DNA of 64,000 nt from an uncultured Oscillospiraceae bacterium (GCA_947626345.1 CANQSF010000007.1:1-64000); one strand, 5' to 3'. Positions 7,312 to 16,985 are shown, numbered from the stretch's first letter. The notes: generated from the sequence alone by a model not told the origin. Made by a program: numbers and translations.

Positions 7312-8373
7312 TCAGCCGCCCAGTCGGGCCATGACCGCGGTCATGGCGTCCCATTTCCTCTCCATATCCTCCGCCAGCCGGAACTGGGCCCGGGCCCGGT
7401 CCAGGTTGTGTCCCGGCCGGTGGACGGCGAAATACGTGTCCCCCTGCAGATAGTCGGTCAGAAACCGCACCCCGCACTCCAGAGTCATGGTCCATGCCCC
7501 CAGAGGCAGCGTCTCCCGCTCCCGGTCCGTCAGGCCCGGGCAGGCGTCCAGATACCCCCGGGCGATGAGGTCGAAGGCCTCCAGGCTCAGGCCCATCTTC
7601 TCCAGGTCCCGCTCGTCCTCGGCGGCGGTGGCCCCGGCGAAGCGGACGGCGTCGCCGAAGTCATAGGCCGCCAGACCGGGCATCACCGTGTCCAGATCCA
7701 CCACGCACACCGCCCGGCGGGTGGCCGCGTCCAGCAGCACGTTGTTGAGCTTGGTGTCGTTGTGGGTCACCCGGACGGGCAGCGCGCCGGCCTGGCGCAT
7801 GCGCTGCAGCGCGCCGGCGGCCTCCTCCCGGGCCAGGGCGAAGGCGATCTCCGGTCCCGCCCCGGCCGCCCGGCCCGCCGCATCCGCCCCGACGGCGGCG
7901 CGAAGCTGCCGGTACCGGTCCGGGGTGTCGTGGAAGCGGGGGATGGTCTCCCGGAGCGTTCCGGCGGGAAGGTCCGCCAGCCGGGACTGGAACGTGCCGA
8001 AGGCCGCGGCGCTCTGGTACAGGTCCTCCGGCGTCTCCGGCACCTCCAGGCAGACGCAGCCCTCCACGAATCCGTATACCCGCCAGAACTCCCCGTCCTC
8101 GTCACGGACGTACAGCGTCCCGTCCAGGGCGGGCGCCAGGCGCAGGCACCGGCGCTCCCCGCCGGTCCGCCCGGCGAGAAAGGCGCACACCGCCGCCACA
8201 TTCTCCATCACCGCCGCCGGGTCGGCGAACACAGTCCGGTTCAGCCTCTGCAGGATGTACCGGCGGCCGGCGTCGGTCCGGACCAGCCAGGTGCGGTTGA
8301 TGTGGCCGCTGCCGTAGCGCTCCACGCTTACGGGCGTGCCCTCCAGCCGGAAGCGGCGGATGACATTTTCCAT
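7312..8373 (-). CDS. APH-family kinase, similar to N-acetylhexosamine 1-kinase
   Basis: A 353-residue kinase of the aminoglycoside phosphotransferase fold. The catalytic loop is VTHNDTKLNNVLLD (about residue 205) and the metal-binding motif is DLDTVMPGLAAYDFGD, with a long spacer typical of the N-acetylhexosamine 1-kinase (NahK) group that phosphorylates GlcNAc/GalNAc at C1. The glycine-rich N-terminal segment YGSGHINRTW binds ATP. Antibiotic resistance is unlikely, since resistance enzymes lack this DTK...D arrangement. It stands alone with its own promoter (8407-8435). Substrate assignment rests on motif similarity only. Confidence 0.78.
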   Translation of the reverse strand: MENVIRRFRLEGTPVSVERYGSGHINRTWLVRTDAGRRYILQRLNRTVFADPAAVMENVAAVCAFLAGRTGGERRCLRLAPALDGTLYVRDEDGEFWRVYGFVEGCVCLEVPETPEDLYQSAAAFGTFQSRLADLPAGTLRETIPRFHDTPDRYRQLRAAVGADAAGRAAGAGPEIAFALAREEAAGALQRMRQAGALPVRVTHNDTKLNNVLLDAATRRAVCVVDLDTVMPGLAAYDFGDAVRFAGATAAEDERDLEKMGLSLEAFDLIARGYLDACPGLTDRERETLPLGAWTMTLECGVRFLTDYLQGDTYFAVHRPGHNLDRARAQFRLAEDMERKWDAMTAVMARLGG

Positions 8374-8406
8374 GGCATTGCCTCAGCATATCCCCGTTTT
8401 TCGCAT

Positions 8407-8435
8407 ATTATACCGTTTTTTTCGCCGGATGTAAA
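8407..8435 (-). promoter_or_regulatory. sigma-A promoter of the hexosamine-kinase-like gene
   Basis: Minus strand TTTACA (8430-8435), 17 bp, TATAAT (8407-8412). The expected transcription start is about 27 nt before the ATG at 8373. Confidence 0.8.
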
Positions 8436-8503
8436 GCATCCCGCCCCTGGCTTTTCGCCGAAATGCCCAGCGGCCCTTCCGCGCTCTTATGCGCTTTGTA
8501 TCG

Positions 8504-8533
8504 TTGACATCCCGCCCCTGTAGATGGTATATT
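8504..8533 (+). promoter_or_regulatory. promoter of the pyrG-glmS-pur run
   Basis: TTGACA (8504-8509), 18 bp, TATATT (8528-8533), giving a leader of roughly 65 nt before pyrG. The leader contains a GC-rich hairpin around 8558-8578. No GGGC at the start point is seen, so the reiterative-initiation control known from Bacillus pyrG is not evident. Confidence 0.75.
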
Positions 8534-8606
8534 ATAGGTTATGTTTTTGTGTTCGGCCCGCCCGGCTACCCGGCGGAGCAACCATAGAATAGTAGAGGAT
8601 CGAAAT

Positions 8607-10223
8607 ATGACCAAGTACATTTTCGTCACCGGCGGCGTGGTCTCCGGCCTGGGCAAGGGCATCACCGCCGCCAGTCTGGGCCGCCTTTTGAAATCCCGGG
8701 GGCTGAAGGTCGCCGCCCAGAAGCTGGACCCCTACATAAACGTGGACCCGGGCACCATGAGCCCCTACCAGCACGGGGAGGTGTACGTCACCGAGGACGG
8801 CGCCGAGACCGACCTGGATCTGGGCCATTACGAGCGGTTCATCGACGAGGACCTGAACAAGTATTCCAACCTGACCACCGGCAAGGTGTACTGGAACGTG
8901 CTCAACAAGGAGCGCCGGGGGGAGTATCTGGGCTCCACGGTGCAGATCATCCCCCACATCACCAACGAGATCAAGGACTTCATCTATAACGTGGGCAAGA
9001 AGACCAACGCCGACGTGGTCATCACCGAGATCGGCGGCACCACCGGCGACATCGAGAGCCAGCCCTTCCTGGAGGCCATCCGCCAGGTGGGCCACGAGGT
9101 GGGCAAGGGCAACGCCCTGTTCATCCACGTGACCCTGGTGCCCTTCATCAGCGGCAGCGACGAGCACAAGACCAAGCCCACCCAGCACTCCGTCAAGGAG
9201 CTGCAGGGCATGGGCATCGCCCCGGACATCATCGTGCTGCGCTCCGACGAGCCCATCAAGGACCCCACCATCTTCCGCAAGATCGCCATGTTCTGCAACG
9301 TCAAGCCCGACTGCGTCATCGAAAACCGCACCGTGCCGGTGCTGTACGAGGCGCCGCTGATGCTGGAGGAGAGCGACTTCTCCCTCATCGTGTGCCGGGA
9401 GCTGGGGCTTTGGACCAAGGCCCCCGATCTGCTGGAGTGGAAGGCCATGGTCCGGTCCATCCACAACCTGACCCACACCGTCACCATCGCCCTGGTGGGC
9501 AAGTACGTGCAGCTGCACGACGCGTATCTCTCCGTCAACGAGGCCCTCAAGCACGCCGGCTACGCCAAGGGCACCAGCATCGATCTGAAGTGGATCGACT
9601 CGGAGACCGTGACGGAGGACAACTGCGCCGAGGTGTTCGCCGGCGTGGACGGCATCCTGGTGCCCGGCGGCTTCGGCAACCGGGGCATCGAGGGGAAGAT
9701 CGCCGCGGTGCGCTACGCCCGGGAGAACGCCATCCCCTACCTGGGCCTGTGCCTGGGCATGCAGGTGGCGGTGATCGAATTCGCCCGCCACGTGGCGAAG
9801 CTGGAGGACGCCAACTCCCGGGAGTTCGACGAGTACGCCCCCTACCGGGTCATCGACTTCATGCCCGGCCAGAACGACGAGATCGACAAGGGCGGCACCC
9901 TCCGTCTGGGGGCCTACCCCTGCGTCATCGCCCCAGGCACCACCATGGAAAAGTGCTATGGCAGGACCGAGATCAGCGAGCGGCACCGCCATCGCTATGA
10001 GTTCAACAACGACTACCGGGAGCAGCTGCAGGCCGCGGGCCTGGTCATCAGCGGCGTCAGCCCCGACGGGCGGCTGGTGGAGACCGTAGAGGTGCCAGGC
10101 CACCCCTTCTTCGTGGGCGTGCAGTTCCACCCGGAGTTCAAGAGCCGGCCCAACCGGCCCCACCCCCTGTTTTTGGGCTTCGTCTCCGCGGCCCTGGATC
10201 GATCTCAAAGCGGAAAGGACTGA
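8607..10223 (+). CDS. pyrG: CTP synthase
   Basis: A 538-residue enzyme that aminates UTP to CTP using glutamine and ATP. The N-terminal amidoligase domain opens with [19 protein letters not shown] (P-loop) and the C-terminal class I glutamine amidotransferase domain has the nucleophile elbow LGLCLGMQ (about residues 385-392) and the His/Glu pair in VQFHPEF (about 512). Length is normal. The ATG at 8607 follows GAGGAT and matches the family; upstream in-frame codons are not conserved. It heads a co-directional run with glmS, purB and purA. Confidence 0.98.
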   Translation: MTKYIFVTGGVVSGLGKGITAASLGRLLKSRGLKVAAQKLDPYINVDPGTMSPYQHGEVYVTEDGAETDLDLGHYERFIDEDLNKYSNLTTGKVYWNVLNKERRGEYLGSTVQIIPHITNEIKDFIYNVGKKTNADVVITEIGGTTGDIESQPFLEAIRQVGHEVGKGNALFIHVTLVPFISGSDEHKTKPTQHSVKELQGMGIAPDIIVLRSDEPIKDPTIFRKIAMFCNVKPDCVIENRTVPVLYEAPLMLEESDFSLIVCRELGLWTKAPDLLEWKAMVRSIHNLTHTVTIALVGKYVQLHDAYLSVNEALKHAGYAKGTSIDLKWIDSETVTEDNCAEVFAGVDGILVPGGFGNRGIEGKIAAVRYARENAIPYLGLCLGMQVAVIEFARHVAKLEDANSREFDEYAPYRVIDFMPGQNDEIDKGGTLRLGAYPCVIAPGTTMEKCYGRTEISERHRHRYEFNNDYREQLQAAGLVISGVSPDGRLVETVEVPGHPFFVGVQFHPEFKSRPNRPHPLFLGFVSAALDRSQSGKD

Positions 10224-10232
10224 GCATCCTCC

Positions 10233-12071
10233 ATGTGCGGTATCATCGGATTCACAGGAAGCTCCCCCGCCGTCCCCCTCCTGCTGGACGGTCTGGAACG
10301 GCTGGAATACCGGGGCTATGACTCGGCCGGCGTGGCCGTGATCAGCGCGGAAAAGGGACTGCAGATCCAAAAATGCAAGGGCCGGCTCAGCGCGCTGCGG
10401 GAGAGGCTGGACAGCCTTCCTCCTCTGGAGGGGACCACCGGCATGGGCCACACCCGCTGGGCCACCCACGGCGAGCCCAACGACGTCAACTCCCACCCCC
10501 ACGTCAGCCAGAACGGCCAGGTGGCCATCGTCCACAACGGCATCATCGAAAATTACGCCGAAATCAAGGAATTCCTCCTGCACGAGGGCGTGCGCTTCCG
10601 TTCGGACACCGACTCGGAGGTGGTGGCCCAGCTGCTGGACTATTACTTCACCGCCGGCAGCGACCCGCTGGACGCGGTCTATCGGGTGCTGGAGCGGCTG
10701 GAGGGCGCCTATGCTTTGGGTATCCTCTGCGCCGACCAGCCGGATATGCTCATCGCCGCCCGCAAGGACGCGCCGCTGCTGCTGGGCTACGGCCAGGGGG
10801 AGAATTTCATCGCCTCCGACGCCACCGCCATCATCGCCCACACCCGCACCGTGGCCTATATGGAGGACGGCGAGGTGGCCGTGCTCACCCCCGACGGGAT
10901 CGCCGTCTACGACGAATACCGCCGGCCGGTGGAAAAGCAGCGCCACACCATCGACTGGGACGTGTCCGCCGCGGAAAAGGGCGGCTACGCCCACTTCATG
11001 TTCAAGGAGATCATGGAGCAGCCGGACGCGCTGCGCCACACCGTCTCCCCCCGGCTGCGGGACGGCGAGGTGGTCTTCGACGAGCTGGCGCTCACGGAGG
11101 AAAAGCTGCGCTCCTTCCAGCGGATCTACATCGTGGCCTGCGGCTCGTCCTACCACGTGGGCATGCTGGGCAAATACAACCTGGAGCGGTTTTTGCGCCT
11201 GCCGGTGGAGGTTTGCCTCGCCTCGGAATTTCGCTACAGCGGTCCGCTGGTGGATGAGCGCTCCCTGGTGATCGTCATCAGCCAGTCCGGCGAGACCCTG
11301 GACTCCATGGCCGCCCTGCGGGAGGCCCGGAGCCGGGGCGGATACATCCTCGCCATCGTGAACGTGGTGGGCTCCTCCATCGCCCGGGAATCGGACGACG
11401 TGCTCTATACCTGGGCGGGGCCGGAGATCGCCGTGGCCACCACCAAGGCCTACTCCACCCAGCTGGCCCTGCTGACAATGTTGGGGCTGTGGATGGGAAA
11501 GGCCCTGGGCCGGCTGGACGGGGCGGAATACGCCGCCGTCACGGCGGAGCTGGCGGCGCTGCCCGGGAAGCTGGAGACCGTGCTGTCCTCCGCCGGCGCG
11601 TATCAGTACCTGGCCAGCCTCTACTTCAACCGGGACTGCGTGTTCTTCATCGGCCGGAACCTGGATTACGCCCTGGGGCTGGAGGGGTCCCTGAAGCTGA
11701 AGGAGATCAGCTACATCCACTCCGAGTCCTACGCCGCCGGGGAGCTGAAGCACGGCACCATCTCCCTCATCGAGCCGGGCACCCTGGTGGTGGCCCTGGC
11801 CACCTACGGCCCGCTCATCGACAAGGCCGTCAGCAACATCGTGGAGGTGAAGGCCCGGGGCGCGGAGGTGGTGGCCCTCACCACCGAGAGCCACCGGGAG
11901 CGGATGGCGGAGCTGGCGGACCACCTGCTGGTCATCCCCGACTCCCATCCGGCGCTGCAGCCCAATCTGGGGGTGGTCCCCCTGCAGCTGTTCGCCTACT
12001 ACATCGCCCTGCAGCGGGGCTGCGACATCGACAAACCCAAGAATCTGGCCAAATCTGTCACTGTGGAGTGA
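10233..12071 (+). CDS. glmS: glutamine--fructose-6-phosphate aminotransferase
   Basis: A 612-residue enzyme making glucosamine-6-phosphate, the entry step to peptidoglycan amino sugars. The N-terminal glutaminase uses Cys2 (MCGIIGFTG) with the YRGYDSAG loop; two SIS sugar-isomerase domains follow (CGSSYHVGM and SQSGETLDSMAAL, about residues 305-365), and the C-terminus ends DKPKNLAKSVTVE as in all GlmS proteins. It lies 9 nt behind pyrG. No ribozyme-like leader is present, and the short spacer leaves no room for one, so glmS-ribozyme control is absent here. Confidence 0.98.
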   Translation: MCGIIGFTGSSPAVPLLLDGLERLEYRGYDSAGVAVISAEKGLQIQKCKGRLSALRERLDSLPPLEGTTGMGHTRWATHGEPNDVNSHPHVSQNGQVAIVHNGIIENYAEIKEFLLHEGVRFRSDTDSEVVAQLLDYYFTAGSDPLDAVYRVLERLEGAYALGILCADQPDMLIAARKDAPLLLGYGQGENFIASDATAIIAHTRTVAYMEDGEVAVLTPDGIAVYDEYRRPVEKQRHTIDWDVSAAEKGGYAHFMFKEIMEQPDALRHTVSPRLRDGEVVFDELALTEEKLRSFQRIYIVACGSSYHVGMLGKYNLERFLRLPVEVCLASEFRYSGPLVDERSLVIVISQSGETLDSMAALREARSRGGYILAIVNVVGSSIARESDDVLYTWAGPEIAVATTKAYSTQLALLTMLGLWMGKALGRLDGAEYAAVTAELAALPGKLETVLSSAGAYQYLASLYFNRDCVFFIGRNLDYALGLEGSLKLKEISYIHSESYAAGELKHGTISLIEPGTLVVALATYGPLIDKAVSNIVEVKARGAEVVALTTESHRERMAELADHLLVIPDSHPALQPNLGVVPLQLFAYYIALQRGCDIDKPKNLAKSVTVE

Positions 12072-13514
12072 ATGATCGATATGTCCAAAGAGTTTTACGA
12101 AAATCCCCTGTGCGCCCGGTACGCCTCCAGGGAAATGCAGCACATCTTCTCCCCCGACTTCAAGTTCTCCACCTGGCGGAAGCTGTGGATCGCCCTGGCG
12201 GAGAGCGAGCAGGAGCTGGGCCTGCCCATCACCGACGAGCAGCTGGACGAGATGCGCGCGCACATCTATGACATCGACTACGCCAGGGCCGCGGACTATG
12301 AAAAGCGCCTGCGCCACGACGTGATGGCCCACATCCGCACCTACGGCGACGCCTGCCCCAAGGCCAAGGGCATCATCCACCTGGGGGCCACCAGCTGCTA
12401 CGTGGGGGACAATACGGACGTCATCCAGATGCGGGACGCGCTCGTGCGCATCCGCACGCTGCTGGCGAACCTCATCGCCGCCCTGGGGGATTTTGCCCGG
12501 AAGAACAAGAACGTCCCCACCCTGGCCTACACCCACTTCCAGGCCGCCCAGCCCACCACTCTGGGCAAGCGGGCCTGCCTGTGGACCCAGGATTTTCTCA
12601 TGGACCTGGAGCGGCTGGAGTACGAGCTGGACCACTTGAAGCTCCTCGGCTGCAAGGGCACCACCGGCACCGGCGCCAGCTTCCTGGAGCTGTTCGGCGG
12701 CGACGGGGACAAGGTGATCGAGCTGGAGAAAAAGATCGCGGCGAAGATGGGCTTTTCCGCCTGCATGGCCGTGTCCGGCCAGACCTATTCCCGGAAGGTG
12801 GACGCCTTCGTGCTGAACGTGCTGGGCGGCGTCGCCCAGAGCATGTATAAGATGGCCCAGGACCTGCGGCTGCTGGCCCACATGAAGGAGTTCGACGAGC
12901 CCTTCGAGGCCGAGCAGGTGGGCTCCTCCGCCATGGCCTATAAGCGCAACCCCATGCGATGCGAGCGGGTGTGCTCCCTGAGCCGTTACGTGACTAACGC
13001 CGTGCGCAACACCGCCGACACCGCCTCGGCCCAGTGGCTGGAGCGGACGCTGGACGACTCTGCCAACCGGCGCATCACCCTGCCGGAGGCCTTCCTGGCC
13101 ACGGACGGGGCCCTGACGCTGTGCATCAACGTGATCCGGGGCGGGACCGCGTACCCCAAGGTGATGGAAAAGCACCTTTTGGAAGAGCTGCCCTTCATGG
13201 CCACGGAGAACATCCTCATGCACGCGGTGACCCTGGGCGGCGACCGGCAGGAGCTGCACGAGGCCATCCGCCGCCACTCCCAGGCCGCCGCCGTGAAGGT
13301 GAAGCTGGAGGGCGGGGAGAACGACCTTCTGGACCGGCTGCTGGCCGACCCGGCCTTCCACCTGACAAAGGCGGACCTGGACAAGGTGCTGGACATCTCC
13401 AAGTTCGTGGGCCTGGCCCCGGAGCAGACGGAGAGTTTTCTGGCCGGCTACGTCCGGCCCGTGCTGGAAAAGTACGCCGCCGATCTGGGCGTGGAGGCAG
13501 AAACGAACGTGTGA
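12072..13514 (+). CDS. purB: adenylosuccinate lyase
   Basis: A 480-residue fumarase/aspartase-superfamily enzyme acting twice in purine synthesis (SAICAR to AICAR, adenylosuccinate to AMP). The signature GSSAMAYKRNPMRCER (about residues 286-301) and the active-site segment TSCYVGDNTD are visible. The first ATG abuts the glmS stop; a second ATG at 12081 is an equally good start with better ribosome-site spacing. The final 15 codons are duplicated in the spacer after the stop (see 13468-13607). Confidence 0.97.
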   Translation: MIDMSKEFYENPLCARYASREMQHIFSPDFKFSTWRKLWIALAESEQELGLPITDEQLDEMRAHIYDIDYARAADYEKRLRHDVMAHIRTYGDACPKAKGIIHLGATSCYVGDNTDVIQMRDALVRIRTLLANLIAALGDFARKNKNVPTLAYTHFQAAQPTTLGKRACLWTQDFLMDLERLEYELDHLKLLGCKGTTGTGASFLELFGGDGDKVIELEKKIAAKMGFSACMAVSGQTYSRKVDAFVLNVLGGVAQSMYKMAQDLRLLAHMKEFDEPFEAEQVGSSAMAYKRNPMRCERVCSLSRYVTNAVRNTADTASAQWLERTLDDSANRRITLPEAFLATDGALTLCINVIRGGTAYPKVMEKHLLEELPFMATENILMHAVTLGGDRQELHEAIRRHSQAAAVKVKLEGGENDLLDRLLADPAFHLTKADLDKVLDISKFVGLAPEQTESFLAGYVRPVLEKYAADLGVEAETNV

Positions 13515-13607
13515 GCGCCGCCGCGCCCACAAGGGAAAAAGTACGCCGCCGATCTGGGCGTGGAGGCAGAAACGAACGTGTGAGCGCCGCCGCGCCCACA
13601 AGGGAAA
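13468..13607. repeat. 69-bp tandem duplication spanning the purB stop codon
   Basis: Positions 13468-13538 are repeated without mismatch at 13537-13607, a period of 69 bp. The first copy holds the last 15 purB codons, the stop, and 24 nt of spacer. The second copy is therefore a non-coding echo of the purB 3' end. The period equals 23 codons. Confidence 0.95.
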
Positions 13608-13632
13608 GAGAATAAGATAAGGAGGAAGCACC

Positions 13633-15012
13633 ATGCAATTTTGCCGTCGCTGCGGCGCCAGGCTGCCGGACGATTCCCTGTTCTGCACCAAATGCGGCAC
13701 CCCCATCGTCCCGGCGGACGAGGAACCCGCCGCACTTGTTGAGCCTGCTGCACCCACCGTACCTGCCGGGCCCTCCGCACCTGTCGAGCCCACCAAACCT
13801 GCTGCGCCTGCTGCACCCACTGCGCCTGTCAAGCCTGTCGAGCCTGCTGAACCCGCCGTACCTGTCGAGCCCACCAAACCTGCTGCGCCTGCTGCACCCA
13901 CCGCGCCTGCCGGGCCCGCGAAAAAGGGCATGAGCGGCAAGACCCTGGGCATCCTGGCCGGCTGCATCCTGCTGGTTGTGGTGGTGATCGCGGCCGTGGC
14001 CCTCATCCCAAAGGGCGGCAGCGGGTCTGCGCAGAGATATGAGCTCTACACCAACGATGCGGTGATGTTCTCCATCCAGTATCCCGAGGGGTGTACGGTG
14101 TCCGAGCCCTATGAGAACACGGTGCTCATCGAGAACGGCAGCGACTTCCGGGTGGCGGTGGAGTACGCCTACCAAACCGTGGCTGGAGACGCCTACATCT
14201 ACTCCGCCGACGATTTTTCGGAGCTGCGGGGCGAGATCGGCGACAGCGTGGTCACAGACTTTCTGGGCAGCGACCAAGCCGAGATCACCGGCTTTCAGGG
14301 CGATGTGACGGATTGGCCCGGCACGGCCTTCACCTTCTCCCTGGACCAGAACGGCCAGCCTTACAGCGGCTGCCTCTATGTCCACGACGGCCAGGGGGAC
14401 TTTGGCGTCTACTGCATCCAGACGCTTCTCAACGACGCCTCCGACCAGGCGGATCTCTACCGGGAGCAGATCGACCATATAGTGGAGAGCTTTGCCGTCA
14501 CCGGCGCCTACACGGCCCCGGGCTATAAGCTCTGGACCATGGAAACGGGCTATCAATACGACAAAGAGCTGTACATCATCACCGGCGACCGCCTGGATAC
14601 GTCCGACCTGATACATCGTAAAAACGGCATCTTACTCCTGAAAGATGGAACGGGCGCGTTTTTTTTCAGTGCGGACGTGAAAAAGACCGATTACAGCTCC
14701 GATTATGCGCCGGAGCAGGTCCTGGACGAGGTGTGCCGCAAGCTCTACTTTGACAGTGACTCCGTCCGCGACGCCGAGTATATCTCGCAGATCAGTCAGT
14801 TCCACCGGGGCCGGTTCGATTACTGGACCGTGGACCTTTCCTCTTCCCTCTCCTCGGGGTATGAACCTTACACGAGCACCGTGGCGATCGCGGATATCGG
14901 CGGCACCTACTGGCGGATCGAAGTCCGTTGCCACGACGATTACGACGAGTACCATGACATAGCCCTGACCACAATGAACGACATCCTCATGTCCCTTTCC
15001 CTGTATAACTGA
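13633..15012 (+). CDS. zinc-ribbon membrane protein with Pro/Ala-rich linker
   Basis: A 459-residue protein of unknown role. An N-terminal zinc ribbon has two CxxC pairs (FCRRCG and FCTKCG, residues 4-22). A Pro/Ala/Val/Glu linker (about 33-95) contains a repeated block (VEPTKPAAPAAPTAP twice), then one membrane segment (about 101-125), then an extracellular domain of about 330 residues without a recognised motif. The ribbon would be cytoplasmic and the large domain outside. A clear AAGGAGGAAG site precedes the ATG. It sits between purB and purA and is read with them, although nothing in it suggests purine chemistry. Confidence 0.75.
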   Translation: MQFCRRCGARLPDDSLFCTKCGTPIVPADEEPAALVEPAAPTVPAGPSAPVEPTKPAAPAAPTAPVKPVEPAEPAVPVEPTKPAAPAAPTAPAGPAKKGMSGKTLGILAGCILLVVVVIAAVALIPKGGSGSAQRYELYTNDAVMFSIQYPEGCTVSEPYENTVLIENGSDFRVAVEYAYQTVAGDAYIYSADDFSELRGEIGDSVVTDFLGSDQAEITGFQGDVTDWPGTAFTFSLDQNGQPYSGCLYVHDGQGDFGVYCIQTLLNDASDQADLYREQIDHIVESFAVTGAYTAPGYKLWTMETGYQYDKELYIITGDRLDTSDLIHRKNGILLLKDGTGAFFFSADVKKTDYSSDYAPEQVLDEVCRKLYFDSDSVRDAEYISQISQFHRGRFDYWTVDLSSSLSSGYEPYTSTVAIADIGGTYWRIEVRCHDDYDEYHDIALTTMNDILMSLSLYN

Positions 15013-15061
15013 GCGGGACCGGCACCTGGATACACATCACATATAAGAAGGAGAAAGCATC

Positions 15062-16336
15062 ATGATCACAGCAGTCGTGGGTATCAACTGGGGCGACGAG
15101 GGCAAGGGCCGCATGGTGGACCTGCTCAGCAGCCAGTATGACATCGTCTCCCGCTACCAGGGAGGCAACAACGCCGGCCACACGGTGGTGAACGACCGGG
15201 GCAAGTTCATCCTGAACCTGCTGCCCTCCGGCATCCTGCGGCCCGAGACCGTCAACGTCATGGGCCCGGGGATGGTGGTGGACCTGGGCCACCTCACCGG
15301 CGAGATCGGCCGGCTGACGGAAAAGGGCGTGGCCATCGGACCGGAGAACCTGAAGATCAGCGACCGGGTCACCATCTGCATGCCCTATCACCCCCTGCTG
15401 GACGGGCTGGAGGAGGACCGGATGGGCGCGAAAAAACAGGGCTCCACCCGCCGGGGCATCGGCCCGGTGTACTCCGATAAGTACATGCGCAAGTCCATCC
15501 GCATGGGCGACCTGCTGTTCCCGGATATGCTGAAGGACCGGCTGGCGGACATCGTGGAGTGGAAGAACCTGACCATCGCCGGGGCCTACGGCCACGAGCC
15601 CATCTCCGTCACAGAGATGTATGACTGGCTGATGAAAAACGGCGAGCCGCTGGTGGAGAACATCTGCGACACCACAAGCTATCTCACCGCCGCCATCGAC
15701 AGCGGCAAGAGCCTGCTGCTGGAGGCCCAGTTGGGGGCGCTGCGGGATCTGGACTTCGGCATCTTCCCCTACACCAGCTCCTCCTGCACCCTGGCCTCTT
15801 TCGCCCCCATCGGCGCGGGCATCCCGGCCCGGAAGCTGGACAGCGTGGTGGGCATCACCAAGGCCTACTCCTCCGCCGTGGGCGGCGGCCCCTTCGTGTG
15901 CGAATTTTCCGGCGACGAGGCCCACGCACTCCGGGAGGCGGGCGGCGAGTACGGCGCGGCCACCGGCCGGCCCCGGCGTGTGGGCGGCTTCGACGTGGTA
16001 GCCAGCCGCTACGGCGTGCAGATGCAGGGGGCCACGGAGCTGGCCCTCACCAAGCTGGACGTGCTGTCCGGCTTCGAGAAGATCCCCGTGTGCGTGGCCT
16101 ACGAGCTGGACGGCGAGCGCGTCGATTCCTTCCCCCTGGAGATGGCGCTGGAGAAGTGCAAGCCCATCTACGAGTACCGGGAGGGCTTTTCCGGCGACAT
16201 CACCGGTTGCCGGAAGTTCGCCGACCTGCCCAAGGCCGCCCAGGCCTACATCCGCTACCTGGAGGAGGCGGTGGAGTGCAAGTTCACCTACATCTCCGTG
16301 GGCGCAGACCGGGACCAGTACATCTACATGGGATAA
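15062..16336 (+). CDS. purA: adenylosuccinate synthetase
   Basis: A 424-residue GTP-dependent ligase converting IMP and aspartate to adenylosuccinate. The N-terminal GINWGDEGKGRMVDLLS loop carries the catalytic Asp and GTP-binding residues; HTVV, the GSTRRGIGP segment and VGGGPF follow in order. It has a strong AAGAAGGAG site. Together with purB it completes IMP to AMP. Confidence 0.98.
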   Translation: MITAVVGINWGDEGKGRMVDLLSSQYDIVSRYQGGNNAGHTVVNDRGKFILNLLPSGILRPETVNVMGPGMVVDLGHLTGEIGRLTEKGVAIGPENLKISDRVTICMPYHPLLDGLEEDRMGAKKQGSTRRGIGPVYSDKYMRKSIRMGDLLFPDMLKDRLADIVEWKNLTIAGAYGHEPISVTEMYDWLMKNGEPLVENICDTTSYLTAAIDSGKSLLLEAQLGALRDLDFGIFPYTSSSCTLASFAPIGAGIPARKLDSVVGITKAYSSAVGGGPFVCEFSGDEAHALREAGGEYGAATGRPRRVGGFDVVASRYGVQMQGATELALTKLDVLSGFEKIPVCVAYELDGERVDSFPLEMALEKCKPIYEYREGFSGDITGCRKFADLPKAAQAYIRYLEEAVECKFTYISVGADRDQYIYMG

Positions 16337-16425
16337 GACGAACCATCGAGGGAGGCGCGCCCCACGGCACGCCTCCCTTATGCTATCGCGGAGCGCGGCA
16401 AATCGGATTAAACGGGGGCGGGAAA

Positions 16426-16956
16426 ATGCATCTGGATCGAATCACAAGCTCAATACATCCTTTTTATAAACAGGCATTAGAGTTGTATCAAGTCAGCTTT
16501 CCGTTCCACGAGCAGCGGGAGTCGGCTTCCCAGGAAGCGATATTATCCAATGATCTTTATCATTTTGACTTGATTTATGACGAAGATTCTTTTGTGGGGC
16601 TCGTCTTATACTGGGAGCAATCGGACTATATCTACATTGAGCATTTTTGTATCCAGCCTGAACTGCGAAACAGGCACTACGGCCAAAGGGCCCTTTCTCT
16701 TTTGCAGGAAAAGAGAAAAATAATAATACTAGAGATAGACCCCCCAATCGACGCAATATCTATAAGAAGAAAAGGCTTTTATGAGCGATGTGGGTTTGTT
16801 GAAAATCCATATTCCCACATTCATCCTCCCTACCACAAAGGGAATACCGGGCACGAGCTTGTTATCATGAGCAACCCCAGACTGATTTTACAGTCGGAAT
16901 ATGATTCTTTTAATAGTTTTTTGAAGAGAATCATCATGAACAATGTGTTTGCATAA
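16426..16956 (+). CDS. GNAT-family N-acetyltransferase
   Basis: A 176-residue protein with a GNAT fold: the acetyl-CoA loop is degenerate (QPELRNRHYGQRALSLLQ, about residues 80-97), followed by the beta-strand ILEIDPP and the YERCGFV motif. The acceptor is unknown. The ATG at 16426 follows GGGGGCGGG. The gene is markedly richer in A+T than its neighbours and uses codons such as ATA and TTT freely, which suggests recent acquisition. It is followed directly by a repeat cluster. Confidence 0.8.
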   Translation: MHLDRITSSIHPFYKQALELYQVSFPFHEQRESASQEAILSNDLYHFDLIYDEDSFVGLVLYWEQSDYIYIEHFCIQPELRNRHYGQRALSLLQEKRKIIILEIDPPIDAISIRRKGFYERCGFVENPYSHIHPPYHKGNTGHELVIMSNPRLILQSEYDSFNSFLKRIIMNNVFA

Positions 16957-16985
16957 CTTTCCATTTGTCAACGTCACCGCCAGAA

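Noticed and set aside
7312..8373. Aminoglycoside resistance gene
   Set aside because: The fold is shared, but the catalytic HNDTKLNN and DLDTVMPG segments fit the sugar-kinase group, and the gene has no mobile context.
8437..8520. 13-bp direct repeat CATCCCGCCCCTG at 8437 and 8508
   Set aside because: Short, GC-rich, and one copy overlaps the pyrG promoter spacer; likely chance in this composition, with no supporting dyad or conservation visible.
8504..8606. Reiterative-transcription attenuator of pyrG as in Bacillus
   Set aside because: The expected GGGC start with a matching terminator hairpin is not seen in the leader.
10224..10232. glmS ribozyme/riboswitch
   Set aside because: Only 9 nt separate pyrG and glmS, far too short for the ribozyme.
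13468..13607. attL/attR-like direct repeats flanking an insertion
   Set aside because: The copies are directly adjacent with nothing between them, so this is a tandem duplication and not a mobile-element scar.
8532..14006. Minus-strand open frame of over 1800 codons
   Set aside because: It runs antisense through pyrG, glmS and purB, all of which have clear family motifs. It is a GC-rich shadow frame.
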